From Erythrobacteraceae bacterium Alg239-R51 (GTDB lineage Bacteria; Pseudomonadota; Alphaproteobacteria; Sphingomonadales; Sphingomonadaceae), in contig CAMZOI010000001.1 of NCBI GenBank assembly GCA_947331495.1, forward strand, positions 2,125,962 through 2,189,961: 64,000 nt of DNA, given 5' to 3'. Position numbers and translations under genes: made by a program. Shown here piece after piece: positions 18,606-27,340 of this stretch (position 1 is its first letter; the number at the start of each line of letters is the position of its first letter). The notes under the pieces are model-generated. The model was not told the origin of the DNA. It saw nothing but the letters and a program-made list of their open reading frames with translations, and ran no database searches.

Positions 18606-19439
18606 ATGCGCCTGCTTCTGCAATCATGCCTGATCGGCGCGGCGGCACTGGGTTTGTCCCTGCCCGCCGCCGCGCAGACTTTCCCCGAACGCGGCACCGC
18701 GCCTGTCGTCGATGCGGCGAATATCATCGACGACGCGACAGAGGCAGCGCTGACCGAAGAACTCGATGCATTCGAGGAGCGCAGCCAGCGGCAATTCGTG
18801 ATTGCGACCATTCCCGATCTCGAGGGATACGACATCGCCGATTACGGCTATCGATTGGGGCGCGAGTGGGCGCTGGGCGATGCCGAGAACGAAGACGGCA
18901 TCATCCTTCTCGTCGCTCCGAACGAACGCAAGATGCGGATCGAGGTCGGCTATGGCCTCGAGGGCATCATCCCCGATGGACTGGCCTTCGAATATATCGA
19001 AGGCATGAAACCCTATTTCCGCGATGGCGAGTATTCGGCCGGCATCGCCTGGGGCGCCGATCAGATCATCCAGCAGCTCGAACTTCCGCCAGAAGAGGCC
19101 GCGCGCGTGGCGCAACAGACGGCCGAGGCTCACGAGAGTGAAGGCGGCTTTCCGATCGGGGCGCTGATCTGGATCGCGTTCATATTCCTGTTTTTTATCC
19201 TTCCTATGCTGCGCGGCGGGCGGCGTCGCAGGCGCTACGGGCGCGGCGGCCGCATGGGCCAGGCGGTGGGCGATATAATCCTGTGGGAAGTGGGCTCGGC
19301 GATTGCACGCGGCGCGTTGAGCGGTGGCGATGACTGGGGCGGCGGAGGCGGCTTTGGCAGGGGAGGCGGCGGCGGGTTCGGCGGCTTTTCCGGCGGGGGC
19401 GGAAGTTTCGGGGGCGGCGGCGCCTCGGGAGGCTGGTAG
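18606..19439 (+). CDS. TPM-domain membrane protein (YgcG type)
   Basis: A 277-aa protein: cleavable signal peptide (LSLPAAAQTFPERG), TPM domain from 'PVVDAANIIDDATEAALTEELDAFEERSQRQFVIATIPDLEGYDIADYGYRLGREWALG' style pattern through 'RIEVGYGLEGIIPDGLAFEYIEGM', one transmembrane helix (LIWIAFIFLFFILPML), a basic stretch GGRRRRRYGRGGR, and a very Gly/Ser-rich C-terminal tail ending GGGASGGW. This domain order is typical of YgcG-like proteins. The TPM domain faces the periplasm. It is 11 bases after lemA and directly abuts the next TPM gene. Confidence 0.9.
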   Translation: MRLLLQSCLIGAAALGLSLPAAAQTFPERGTAPVVDAANIIDDATEAALTEELDAFEERSQRQFVIATIPDLEGYDIADYGYRLGREWALGDAENEDGIILLVAPNERKMRIEVGYGLEGIIPDGLAFEYIEGMKPYFRDGEYSAGIAWGADQIIQQLELPPEEAARVAQQTAEAHESEGGFPIGALIWIAFIFLFFILPMLRGGRRRRRYGRGGRMGQAVGDIILWEVGSAIARGALSGGDDWGGGGGFGRGGGGGFGGFSGGGGSFGGGGASGGW

Positions 19440-20114
19440 ATGGCTTATCTCTCATCCGAAGATCATCGGGTCGTTTCCGATGCGGTGGCCGAGGCCGAAC
19501 TCACCACCAGTGGCGAGATCGTCACCGTCCTGGCCGACCGCAGTGACAATTATACCGACGTGGTGCTGGTCTGGTCCGCGGCGCTTGCATTTACCGCGAT
19601 GAGCCTGTTCGCGTTGTTGCCGCAGCCCTTCATGGACCTGTGGGACGGGCTGATCGGCGGCTGGACGCACGAATGGACAACGGGCGAACTCGCCAGCATG
19701 ACAATCGCGCTGGGCTTGATCGCGTTTCTGCTCGCATGGGTGCTGCTCAGCTGGAACCCGCTACGGTTCGCGCTTGTGCCGGGGCCGTTGAAAACCTCGC
19801 GTGTCCATGAGACGGCGATCACCCATTTCAAGGTCGGGGCGGAACGCCGTACGCATGGGCGCACCGGCGTCCTCCTTTACCTCTCCATGCGTGAGCACCG
19901 GGCGGAAATCGTCGCCGACGAGCCAATTGCAGCCAAGGTTCCGGCCGAGGTCTGGGGCGAGGCGATGGCCGATATGCTCGGCGAAATCAAACAGGGCCGC
20001 ATTGCCGAAGGACTCGCCGTGAGTGTGCGCGATGTCGGCAAGGTGTTGTCCGAACACTTTCCGCGCGCCGAGGATGACGAGAACGAATTGCCGGACCGGC
20101 TGATCGAGGTCTGA
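19440..20114 (+). CDS. Second TPM-domain membrane protein
   Basis: The 224-aa product begins with the TPM N-terminal pattern 'LSSEDHRVVSDAVAEAELTTSGEIVTVLAD', is interrupted by two transmembrane segments (VVLVWSAALAFTAMSLFALL and SMTIALGLIAFLLAWVLL), then continues with 'ERRTHGRTGVLLYLSMREHRAEIVADEPI', the C-terminal half of the fold. No signal peptide is seen. Splitting of the domain by membrane helices fits the short TPM subtype that pairs with YgcG-type genes. Its ATG follows the preceding TAG without a gap, and its stop shares a base with the NUDIX start. Enzymatic activity is unproven. Confidence 0.88.
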   Translation: MAYLSSEDHRVVSDAVAEAELTTSGEIVTVLADRSDNYTDVVLVWSAALAFTAMSLFALLPQPFMDLWDGLIGGWTHEWTTGELASMTIALGLIAFLLAWVLLSWNPLRFALVPGPLKTSRVHETAITHFKVGAERRTHGRTGVLLYLSMREHRAEIVADEPIAAKVPAEVWGEAMADMLGEIKQGRIAEGLAVSVRDVGKVLSEHFPRAEDDENELPDRLIEV

Positions 20115-20656
20115 TGTCCGTTCCCGAACACGATGCGGACGAGCAGGTCGTCTGGCAGGGCAAGTATATCGTCGCCAAGACCCGCGGACGATGGGAATAT
20201 GTCGGACGCACGCGGAATATCCGTGCCGCAGTGATCCTTGCGGTCGAGGACGGCCATGTCCTGCTGGTCGAACAGTATCGTGTCCCGCTGGGGTGCAGCA
20301 GTCTCGAACTGCCCGCAGGGTTGATCGGCGATGGCGACGATGCACGCGACGAAGACGATCTGGCCGCGGCCGGTCGGGAACTCGAGGAAGAAACCGGCTA
20401 TCGCGCGGCGGGTCTGGAATCGCTCGGGCACTTCTACTCATCGCCCGGCATGGTCAGCGAAAGTTTCACGCTGGTCCGCGCCACCGGACTAGCGAAGGTA
20501 TCGGAAGGCGGCGGGACAGAGAGCGAGAACATCACCGTGCACCGCGTGGCGCTTTCCGATCTGAACGGTTTTATCGCGGCCAAGCGCGAGGACGGTTGCG
20601 GGATCGATGTGCGCATGCTCTTGCTGCTGGGACAGGGAATTCTGGCAGGAGAGTAA
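20114..20656 (+). CDS. NUDIX hydrolase (ADP-ribose pyrophosphatase-like)
   Basis: Hydrolyses a nucleoside diphosphate linked to another moiety. The 180-aa protein has 'VLLVEQYRVPLGCSSLELPAGLIGDGDD' followed by the NUDIX helix pattern 'AAAGRELEEETGY' with the metal-binding glutamates; the preceding 'EQYR' and 'ELPAG' are characteristic of the ADP-ribose pyrophosphatase subgroup, as is 'SPGMVSESFTLV'. Substrate is therefore probably ADP-ribose or a similar compound, by inference. Starts with a one-base TGATG overlap with the TPM gene, so it is part of the same transcript. Confidence 0.9.
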   Translation: MSVPEHDADEQVVWQGKYIVAKTRGRWEYVGRTRNIRAAVILAVEDGHVLLVEQYRVPLGCSSLELPAGLIGDGDDARDEDDLAAAGRELEEETGYRAAGLESLGHFYSSPGMVSESFTLVRATGLAKVSEGGGTESENITVHRVALSDLNGFIAAKREDGCGIDVRMLLLLGQGILAGE

Positions 20657-20660
20657 GACT

Positions 20661-21455
20661 ATGGCCAAGGAACGCAGCGGCAGATGCGAAGGCAAGCTGG
20701 CACTGGTGACAGGCGCGGCACAAGGTCTGGGGCGCGCGCACTCGATGCGCCTGGCAGAGGAAGGTGCACGGGTGCTGTGCACCGATATCAACGCCAAGGG
20801 CGCACAGGAAACCGCCGAACTAATCAATCAGGAGATGGGGAACGCAACGGCCTTTTCCATCCAGCACAATGTCACCGATCCGCACGCCTGGGAGGCAGCC
20901 GTCGATGCTGCGCGCGAGGAACTGGGCGGGCTGAACGTGCTGGTCAACAATGCCGGCATCGGCGTGGGCGGCAATATCGAAACCTGTGATTTCGAAGACT
21001 GGAAACGGTGCTTTGCGGTCAATGTCGATTCGATCTTCCACGGCTGCCAGAAGGCCCTGCCGCTGATGCGCGACCATGCGCCCGGGTCGATCGTCAACAT
21101 CTCGAGCATTGCCGGGCTTATCGCCAGCGACACCATGCCAGCCTATAATTCGTCCAAGGCGGCGGTATGGATGCTGTCGAAGTCGATTGCTCTGCACTGT
21201 GCGAAGAAGAACATGCAGATCCGCTGCAATTCGGTCCATCCGACTTTCGTCGATACGCCGATCCTCGACGGTACGGCAAGGAACCACAATCTCGAAAAGG
21301 GTGTTCTGATGGACAAGCTGGCGCGGCAGATACCGCTGCGGTTTGTCGGCGAACCCAATGATATTGCCAATGCGGTGGTCTATCTCGCCAGCGATGAATC
21401 GCGCTTCATGACCGGGGCGGAGATCAAGCTCGACGGCGGTATTTCGGCCATGTGA
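20661..21455 (+). CDS. Short-chain dehydrogenase/reductase
   Basis: NAD(P)-dependent oxidoreductase of 264 aa. The Rossmann glycine motif TGAAQGLG is at residues 17-24, 'CTDIN' gives an acidic residue at the end of beta-2 that favours NAD over NADP, NNAG is present, the catalytic Ser lies in 'NISSIAG' and the Tyr-x3-Lys in 'YNSSK'. C-terminal 'YLASDESRFMTGAEIKLDGGISAM' is typical of classical SDRs. Overall it resembles 3-beta/17-beta hydroxysteroid or cyclopentanol dehydrogenases, but the substrate cannot be fixed. Last gene of the run from lemA; a strong hairpin follows. Confidence 0.93.
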   Translation: MAKERSGRCEGKLALVTGAAQGLGRAHSMRLAEEGARVLCTDINAKGAQETAELINQEMGNATAFSIQHNVTDPHAWEAAVDAAREELGGLNVLVNNAGIGVGGNIETCDFEDWKRCFAVNVDSIFHGCQKALPLMRDHAPGSIVNISSIAGLIASDTMPAYNSSKAAVWMLSKSIALHCAKKNMQIRCNSVHPTFVDTPILDGTARNHNLEKGVLMDKLARQIPLRFVGEPNDIANAVVYLASDESRFMTGAEIKLDGGISAM

Positions 21456-21466
21456 AGTTTACGCAA

Positions 21467-21500
21467 GAAGGACGCGAGAGAAACTCTCCCGCGTCCCTTT
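21467..21500. terminator. Bidirectional hairpin terminator between SDR and pspC-like gene
   Basis: GGACGCG (21470-21476) pairs with CGCGTCC (21490-21496), extended by AGAG/CTCT; A-rich sequence precedes and CCCTTT follows, so it can serve both converging genes. Confidence 0.7.
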
Positions 21501-21720
21501 AGTCGGCGATCAGTCCGATCGCCAGATAGATGAGGATGAAGCTGCCGAAACCGAGCAGCGTCCCCAGGACAAAACCCACGCGCACCAGGGTAACGTCGAT
21601 ACCGAAATGGCGGGCGATGCCGGCGCATACGCCCATCAGCTTGCCGTTGGTCCGATCGAGGTGAAAACCCTTTGGCGATCCGACGGAGCGGTTATCTTTG
21701 CGGTTGTCCAGCTGGCTCAT
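21499..21720 (-). CDS. PspC-domain protein
   Basis: A 73-aa protein: hydrophilic N terminus (MSQLDNRKDNRSVGSPKGFHLD), the PspC signature 'NGKLMGVCAGIARHFGIDVTLVRV' and one transmembrane segment 'GFVLGTLLGFGSFILIYLAIGLIAD'. PspC partners PspB and PspA in the enterobacterial phage-shock response, but here no pspA, pspB or pspF is adjacent, so a role in envelope stress is only suggested by the domain. The ATG overlaps the stop of the upstream micro-protein (ATGA), implying coupled translation. Confidence 0.92.
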   Translation of the reverse strand: MSQLDNRKDNRSVGSPKGFHLDRTNGKLMGVCAGIARHFGIDVTLVRVGFVLGTLLGFGSFILIYLAIGLIAD

Positions 21721-21833
21721 GCGACCAGCCCGTTGGGTGAGGCGGGGATGATGGCCGTGGCGAAGAATACCGCCGAAACGACCAGCGAGAACGCAGCTGC
21801 GTAAAGCCTGCTGCTATTGTCGGAATTGAACAT
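21717..21833 (-). CDS. 38-aa single-helix membrane micro-protein B
   Basis: Reads MFNSDNSSRLYAAAFSLVV then SAVFFATAIIPASPNGLVA and stops at 21717, with its TGA overlapping the pspC-like start by ATGA. A GGAAC about ten bases upstream is a plausible ribosome-binding site. One hydrophobic helix then a conserved-looking P-A-S-P-x-G tail. It is a close paralogue of the 39-aa product encoded 39 bases upstream (shared S.A.FF.AAI.PASP.G..A), and such duplication with retained C-terminal pattern argues that both are real genes. Function unknown. Confidence 0.75.
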   Translation of the reverse strand: MFNSDNSSRLYAAAFSLVVSAVFFATAIIPASPNGLVA

Positions 21834-21872
21834 GAGAAGAGTTCCTTTCGTAGGGTGACTGACCGGCAGCCT

Positions 21873-21992
21873 TCAGGCGATGAAGCCGGAAGGGCTGGCG
21901 GGGACGATCGCGGCGGCCATGAAGAACGCCGAAACCGAGAAGGCGAAGACTGCGGCAAGAGCGCGGTTGCTGGCATATTCGAAGACGGACAT
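21873..21992 (-). CDS. 39-aa single-helix membrane micro-protein A
   Basis: Begins MSVFEYASNRALAAVFAFSV and ends SAFFMAAAIVPASPSGFIA. A good Shine-Dalgarno (AGGGA) precedes the ATG. It has a polar N terminus, one predicted transmembrane helix and the same PASPxG tail as the neighbour micro-protein. First gene of an apparent three-gene unit with micro-protein B and the PspC-domain gene. Divergent from recF, with about 230 bases between. Function is unknown. Confidence 0.72.
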   Translation of the reverse strand: MSVFEYASNRALAAVFAFSVSAFFMAAAIVPASPSGFIA

Positions 21993-22222
21993 GTGTTGTT
22001 TCCCTGATCCTTGGTCACTCCACCGGACCATCCGGCAGACAACCATAGAGTTGCAACGGGCGTGCCAAACCCGAAAAATCCCGCAAAAGCGCCATTCTTC
22101 CAAGAATTGCCGACCTCGATACCGTTCACCAATCCGAAAGGTTGGGGAAATTCACCAAGTGTTGGACATCGCGCTTTCATATGGCCGTATCGGGTTCGTC
22201 CCGCTATCGCTCTGGCCATTCA

Positions 22223-23302
22223 ATGGCGCTCGATCGCATCTCGCTCACCCGGTTTCGGAACCATGGCTCGACCGATCTGGCTGGAACGGCGCAGTTCAAT
22301 CTCCTGACGGGCGAGAACGGCGCGGGCAAGACCAACATTCTGGAAGCGCTATCACTGTTCGCACCCGGTCGCGGACTTCGCAGGGCGACCCTGGCGGACA
22401 TGGTCGGCGTCAACACCCGGGATGGGTTCGCGGTCGGAGCGGATCTCGTCAGTCAGGATGAGCCGGTTCGCCTCGGTACCTATGTCGAGGGCGAGAATCA
22501 CGGTCGCCGCCGCGTTCGCATCAACGGTGCCGAAACCAGCGCCGCGGCGCTTGGCGAATGGCTGGCGACGACCTGGTTAACCCCGGCCATGGACGGGCTG
22601 TTCACCGGCCCCGCCGCTGACCGGAGGCGTTTTGTCGACCGAATGGCACTGGCTCTCGACGCCCGCCACGCCAGCCACGCCTCGCGTTACGAAGCGGCAT
22701 TGCGAGAACGCAACAGGCTGTTGTCCGACCAGCGCGAACCGGACGGGAAATGGCTGGATGCAATCGAGGCACAGATGGTCGGGCATGGCGCAGCGCTGAT
22801 AGCTGGACGGGCGCGACTGGTGGAAACACTGGCCGTACGGCTCGCGGAAATGCCTGCCGAACCCTTCGCGCGCCCTGCCCTGACTTACGTTCCGAGCGCC
22901 CCCGACCATGCCGATGGCCTATCGCAAGTGCTGTATGAGGGCCGCAGACGCGATCGCGCGGCGCAGCGTACGTTGTCCGGCCCTCACCGCGACGAACTGG
23001 ACGTCGTTCATGCAGCGAAGCGGGTTCCAGCAGCGCAAAGTTCGACTGGCGAACAGAAGGCCATGCTGGTTGCCATCACCCTTGCCCACGCGGGACTGGC
23101 AGCGCAGGGACGGGCGAGCATTCTCTTGCTGGACGAGGTCGCCGCCCATCTCGATCCGGTTCGGCGTAGCGCCCTTTTCGAGCAATTGCGCGGCAATACG
23201 GGCCAGGTCTGGATGACGGGGACCGAAGCGGCACCGTTCGAGACGATTCTCGACGAAGCGGCCATTTGGCGCGTTGCCGACGGGTCCGTCCGACGGGTCT
23301 AG
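22223..23302 (+). CDS. recF: DNA replication and repair protein RecF
   Basis: SMC-like ATPase that helps load RecA at gaps. The 359-aa protein begins MALDRISLTRFRNH and has Walker A GENGAGKT at 30-37, the ABC signature region STGEQKAMLVAITLAH and Walker B 'ASILLLDEVAAHLDP'. Earlier in-frame starts (22142, 22181) would add residues without family support. It is not next to dnaA-dnaN-gyrB here, the classical location, which is usual in Alphaproteobacteria. Convergent with the SGNH esterase gene, whose stop is two bases away. Confidence 0.95.
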   Translation: MALDRISLTRFRNHGSTDLAGTAQFNLLTGENGAGKTNILEALSLFAPGRGLRRATLADMVGVNTRDGFAVGADLVSQDEPVRLGTYVEGENHGRRRVRINGAETSAAALGEWLATTWLTPAMDGLFTGPAADRRRFVDRMALALDARHASHASRYEAALRERNRLLSDQREPDGKWLDAIEAQMVGHGAALIAGRARLVETLAVRLAEMPAEPFARPALTYVPSAPDHADGLSQVLYEGRRRDRAAQRTLSGPHRDELDVVHAAKRVPAAQSSTGEQKAMLVAITLAHAGLAAQGRASILLLDEVAAHLDPVRRSALFEQLRGNTGQVWMTGTEAAPFETILDEAAIWRVADGSVRRV

Positions 23303-23303
23303 C

Positions 23304-24002
23304 CTAATCCTCTGGCAAGGCCGCCGCGACCTCGTCGCTTGTATCGGCGACCAGGGCTTCGATTCCCTCGACCGTGGGATGGATGCGATCGGGCTGGAAC
23401 AGTTCCGGTTCCTGATAGATAGCCTCGAGCCAGAAGGGGATCAGTTGTGCATCATATTGCGTAGCAAGATCACCATACAGGGCATCGAAACGCTGCTGAT
23501 AGTCCGGTCCGTAATTTGGCGGTGCTCGCATGCCCATCAAAAGGACCGGGATTTTGCGCGCGCGCAATTCGCTCAGCATCGCCTCGAAATTCGCCCGGGT
23601 CTCGTCAGGACTGATCCCGCGGAGCATGTCGTTGCCGCCCAGTTCGAGCAGGACGAGATCAGGCTTCTCTTCCTGCGCATCGAGCGTGAAAGCCAGCCGC
23701 TGCGCGCCCGCGCCGGTGGTATCGCCCGATATTCCGGCATTCGCGATCCGCGCATTGATGCCTCGCGCGCGCAGAGCGTCCTCCAGCAGCGCGGGATAGC
23801 TGTTCTCCTCGCCAACGCCATATCCCGCGAACAGGCTGTTGCCGAACGCGAGGATGCGTCTTTCCGGCCCCTCGACCGTAACATCGGGCCGCGCGGATTG
23901 CTCGGTCGCCGGGCGCTCGGCAACCGCGACCTCGTCAACTCCGCCATCGCACGCGGCGAGGGCAAGAACGATTACAGACATCGACAAATGACGTTGTCGC
24001 AT
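23304..24002 (-). CDS. SGNH-family arylesterase/thioesterase (TesA-like), lipoprotein
   Basis: Serine esterase of 232 aa with a lipoprotein signal (MSVIVLALAACDGG; Cys18). Block I reads LAFGNSLFAGYGV: the usual GDSL is GNSL here (Gly54-Asn55-Ser56-Leu57), keeping the nucleophile Ser but changing the Asp. Block II 'ANAGISGDTTGAGAQRL', block III 'LLELGGNDMLRG' and block V 'DRIHPTVEG' (Asp and His of the triad) are intact. Divergent from a YbbA-like ATPase, recalling the tesA/ybbA/ybbP arrangement of enterobacteria. Natural substrate unknown. Confidence 0.88.
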   Translation of the reverse strand: MRQRHLSMSVIVLALAACDGGVDEVAVAERPATEQSARPDVTVEGPERRILAFGNSLFAGYGVGEENSYPALLEDALRARGINARIANAGISGDTTGAGAQRLAFTLDAQEEKPDLVLLELGGNDMLRGISPDETRANFEAMLSELRARKIPVLLMGMRAPPNYGPDYQQRFDALYGDLATQYDAQLIPFWLEAIYQEPELFQPDRIHPTVEGIEALVADTSDEVAAALPED

Positions 24003-24049
24003 CGGCGAGTTTCCTTGTGCAACCTGTGTTGCCCTGCCATCGCATTCGG

Positions 24050-24739
24050 GTGACGACTTCTCAAGCCGCGATTTCCGCCCGCAACCTGACATTGGCCCTC
24101 GGCAGCGACGATGCGCCGGTCGAGATCCTGCGTGGCATCGACCTCGACATTGCACGCGGCGAGACCGTCGCGCTGCTTGGCCCTTCGGGTTCGGGCAAGA
24201 GCTCGCTGATGGCGGTGCTGTCCGGACTGGAACGAGCCAGCGGCGGCTCGCTGCTCGTGGCCGGGCAGGACTTTGCCACGATGGACGAAGATGCCCTCGC
24301 CCATGCCCGTCGCGGGCGTATCGGCATCGTGTTGCAGGCGTTCCATTTGCTACCGACCATGACCGCCCTGGAAAACGTCGCCACGCCGATGGAACTGGCG
24401 GGCGAAAACGACGCGCAAGCGCGGGCCCAGGCGGAACTGGAAGCAGTCGGTCTCGGCCATCGGCTCGGCCATTATCCGCAGCAGCTTTCCGGCGGCGAAC
24501 AGCAGCGCGTTGCCATTGCTCGCGCGACTGCCCCACGCCCCGATCTGATTTTCGCCGATGAACCGACCGGCAATCTCGACGCGGCGACCGGCCACGAGAT
24601 CGTCGAACTCCTGTTCGCCCGGCGCGAGGAAACCGGCGCGACCTTGCTGGTCATCACCCACGACCCCGAACTTGCCGGGCATTGCAAGCGGGTGCTGACG
24701 CTCGGCGACGGCGTTATCGCCACGGACACCGCCGCATGA
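24050..24739 (+). CDS. ABC transporter ATP-binding protein (YbbA type)
   Basis: ATPase of 229 aa with Walker A GPSGSGKS (44-51), Q-loop 'GIVLQAFHLLPTMTALEN', signature LSGGEQQRVAIARA, Walker B LIFADEPTG and switch His in 'LLVITHDPEL'. This is the MacB/LolD/YbbA subclass that works with FtsX-like permeases, matching the permease gene overlapping its stop (ATGA). The GTG at 24050 (MTTSQAAISARNL) is chosen; another GTG at 24017 adds residues without similarity and would crowd the divergent promoter region. Confidence 0.93.
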   Translation: MTTSQAAISARNLTLALGSDDAPVEILRGIDLDIARGETVALLGPSGSGKSSLMAVLSGLERASGGSLLVAGQDFATMDEDALAHARRGRIGIVLQAFHLLPTMTALENVATPMELAGENDAQARAQAELEAVGLGHRLGHYPQQLSGGEQQRVAIARATAPRPDLIFADEPTGNLDAATGHEIVELLFARREETGATLLVITHDPELAGHCKRVLTLGDGVIATDTAA

Positions 24740-27243
24740 CCTGGGCAACCGCCTGGCGCATTGCCCGGCGTGATCTGCACGCGCGGTTTCGCGGACTTCG
24801 GCTGCTATTGGTCTGTCTGTTCCTGGGGACCGGTGCGCTGGCGGCGATCGGTACGCTGACCGCCGCGATCGAGAACGAGCTGGAAGCCAACGGGCGCGCG
24901 TTTCTCGGTGGCGATCTGCAGATCGAACTGTGGCAGCGCGCCCTCACCGAAGACGAGCGCACGGCTCTGGCCGAATATGGCGATGTGTCTGCAGGCACGC
25001 GGATGCAGGCCATGGCCCGCGTCGATGACCAGGCGGCGCCGATCGAGCTGAAGGCGGTCGATGAAGGATACCCGCTATACGGTGAGCTTGTGCTCGAAGA
25101 CGGTCGCAGTGTCGGACCGCCGCCTGCGAACGAGGCGTGGCTGTCCAGGGGGGCAGCGGACCGGCTTGACGTAAACACGGGTGACCGGATCGCCATCGGA
25201 ACGCAGACCCTGCGCGTTGGCGGTATCATCGCCGACGAGCCAGACCGCCTGGGCGAAGGGTTTCAGCTAGGCCCGACGGTCATTGTCGCCGACGACCTGC
25301 CGGTTCGCGCAGACTTGATCGCGCCGGGATCCATGTACCAGTCCAAAACGCGCGTCAGGTTCGACATGGCGCGCGACCCTGAAACGGTCGGCGAAGAGCT
25401 CGAGGCACGCTTTGCCGATGCCGGCTTCGATATCGACACAGCCGACCGCGCTGCACCTGGAACAGACCGGTTCGTCGACCGGATGGGCGAGTTCCTGACA
25501 CTGGTCGGGCTCGCCGCACTGGTAATCGCCGGCATCGGCATCGGCGGCGGGGTGACCTCCTATCTCGACGCGCGGCGCCAGGGCATCGCGACGTTGAAGA
25601 TTCTCGGCGCGACCAGCCGGGACATCGCACGCATATATGCGCTTCAGATTATCGCGGCCACGCTCGTCGGAAGCCTGATGGGAATTGCAGCCGGAATTGC
25701 TCTGGTGCCCCTGCTCGCTGGCGCGCTCGAAGGGCTGCTACCGGTTTCAACCGGCTTCGTCCTGGCTCCCGGCGCGATATTGCTGGCTCTGGTCTATGGC
25801 CTGTTGGTGGCCTTGGTCTTCGCCGCGCCGCCCTTGCTGCGGGCGCGCAATTTTCCCGCCATGGCTCTCATGCGCTCCCGGGTCGCCCCGCTGGCGCGCG
25901 ACCGGGCCGCGCTGCTGGTTGTCGGGGCGGGACTGGGAGCGATTGTCGCCCTCGCGCTGTTGACGGCCGAACAGCCGCTGCTTTCAGGCGGTTTTCTTGC
26001 CGGAGCGGCGGTCCTGCTCGGCCTGCTTGCCGTGCTCGGATGGGCCATTCGCAGGCTTGCCGCCGCGCTGCCCCGCCCGGCAAGCCCGATCGCACGCAAC
26101 GCGCTTGCCAATCTTCATCGCCCCGGCAGTTCGACCGGCGCGCTGGTGACGGCGCTCGGCTTCGGCCTGTCCGCCTTCGTTCTGCTTGCCGCCGTACAGT
26201 CCGCAATCGACGGCAATATCGAAAGCCGGGTTCCACAAGAGGCACCGGATTATTTCGTGCTCGACATTCCGCGCGACCGGGTGGCCGATTTCGAGGCCTT
26301 GGTACGCGAGACTGACCCCGAAGCGGAATGGCGCACCGTCCCCGCCCTGCGCGGCTCCGTGCTGGCGTTCGGGCCCGAAGGCGCGATGACGCGTACCGCC
26401 GAGCTTGAGGAGATACCCGACGGAGCATGGGCGCTGCGTGGCGAGCGCGGGTTGACCTATTCCGAAGAGGTACCGGAAGGGAATACCGTGACCGACGGCG
26501 AATGGTGGGGTCCGTCGCACACCGGCCAGCCATTCGTGTCGGTCGACGAGGAATTTGCCGAAGCCGCCGGTCTGGAGATCGGCGACATGTTGACCTTCGG
26601 CGTGCTGGGCGTGGAAAAGACCGCCCGCATCGCCAATCTGCGCCGGATCGATTGGGAAAGCATGGGGTTCAACTACGTTTTTGTCCTGAGCCCGAATACT
26701 TTCGAAAACGTACCGCACAATCTCGCCGCGACCATCGACCTGTCCGAAGGCATGCCCACCGGCCCGCTTCTCCAGTCGCTGGTGCGCGAATTTCCTTCGA
26801 CCTCGGTGATCGAGGTCGGGGGCGTGCTGCAACAGGCACGCACCATTCTCGAACAGGTTGGCCTTGCTACGCTTGCCGCGGCCAGCGTCGCTGTTCTGGC
26901 CGGCCTCGCCGTGCTGCTCGGGGCCATCGCGGCGGCCCGCGCGGCGCGCACTTACGACACGGTCGTGATGCGCGTACTGGGTGCCGATCGCAGGCAGGTG
27001 CTGATCATGCAATTGATCGAATATGCCGTTCTGGCGAGTGCGCTTGCACTGGTTGCTCTGGCCGTCGGCAGCTTCGCAGCCTGGCTCGTCGTCACGCAGC
27101 TGTTCGAATTCGATTGGCTTCCCGACTGGGGCCAAGTCCTGGCCGTGCTCGGCCTCGGCCTCCTGATTGTCATCGTCTTTGCCCTGGCAGCCTCGTTGCC
27201 GCTTCTGCGGGCGAAACCGGCCCAGGCCCTGCGCACCCTCTGA
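24736..27243 (+). CDS. ABC transporter permease, FtsX/YbbP family
   Basis: A large permease of 835 aa. TM1 lies at the N terminus (RLLLVCLFLGTGALAAIGTLTAA), followed by a MacB-like periplasmic domain, three core helices at about residues 250-370, a central group of helices (LLVVGAGLGAIVALALLT, GFLAGAAVLLGLLAVLGWAI), a second periplasmic domain and three more helices at the C terminus, the 10-TM YbbP layout from a duplicated FtsX unit. With the YbbA-like ATPase it forms a mechanotransmission-type or export complex; substrate unknown, possibly lipids or lipoprotein-related given the divergent esterase. Confidence 0.92.
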   Translation: MTWATAWRIARRDLHARFRGLRLLLVCLFLGTGALAAIGTLTAAIENELEANGRAFLGGDLQIELWQRALTEDERTALAEYGDVSAGTRMQAMARVDDQAAPIELKAVDEGYPLYGELVLEDGRSVGPPPANEAWLSRGAADRLDVNTGDRIAIGTQTLRVGGIIADEPDRLGEGFQLGPTVIVADDLPVRADLIAPGSMYQSKTRVRFDMARDPETVGEELEARFADAGFDIDTADRAAPGTDRFVDRMGEFLTLVGLAALVIAGIGIGGGVTSYLDARRQGIATLKILGATSRDIARIYALQIIAATLVGSLMGIAAGIALVPLLAGALEGLLPVSTGFVLAPGAILLALVYGLLVALVFAAPPLLRARNFPAMALMRSRVAPLARDRAALLVVGAGLGAIVALALLTAEQPLLSGGFLAGAAVLLGLLAVLGWAIRRLAAALPRPASPIARNALANLHRPGSSTGALVTALGFGLSAFVLLAAVQSAIDGNIESRVPQEAPDYFVLDIPRDRVADFEALVRETDPEAEWRTVPALRGSVLAFGPEGAMTRTAELEEIPDGAWALRGERGLTYSEEVPEGNTVTDGEWWGPSHTGQPFVSVDEEFAEAAGLEIGDMLTFGVLGVEKTARIANLRRIDWESMGFNYVFVLSPNTFENVPHNLAATIDLSEGMPTGPLLQSLVREFPSTSVIEVGGVLQQARTILEQVGLATLAAASVAVLAGLAVLLGAIAAARAARTYDTVVMRVLGADRRQVLIMQLIEYAVLASALALVALAVGSFAAWLVVTQLFEFDWLPDWGQVLAVLGLGLLIVIVFALAASLPLLRAKPAQALRTL

Positions 27244-27340
27244 CTGGACATTCCGGCCTTCGAAAGGGACCGGATCAAGCCGATGTCGCGCGGATAAGGA
27301 TGTTCGCGCCGACGCGAGTTTGATGCTGCTCAGACCAAAA

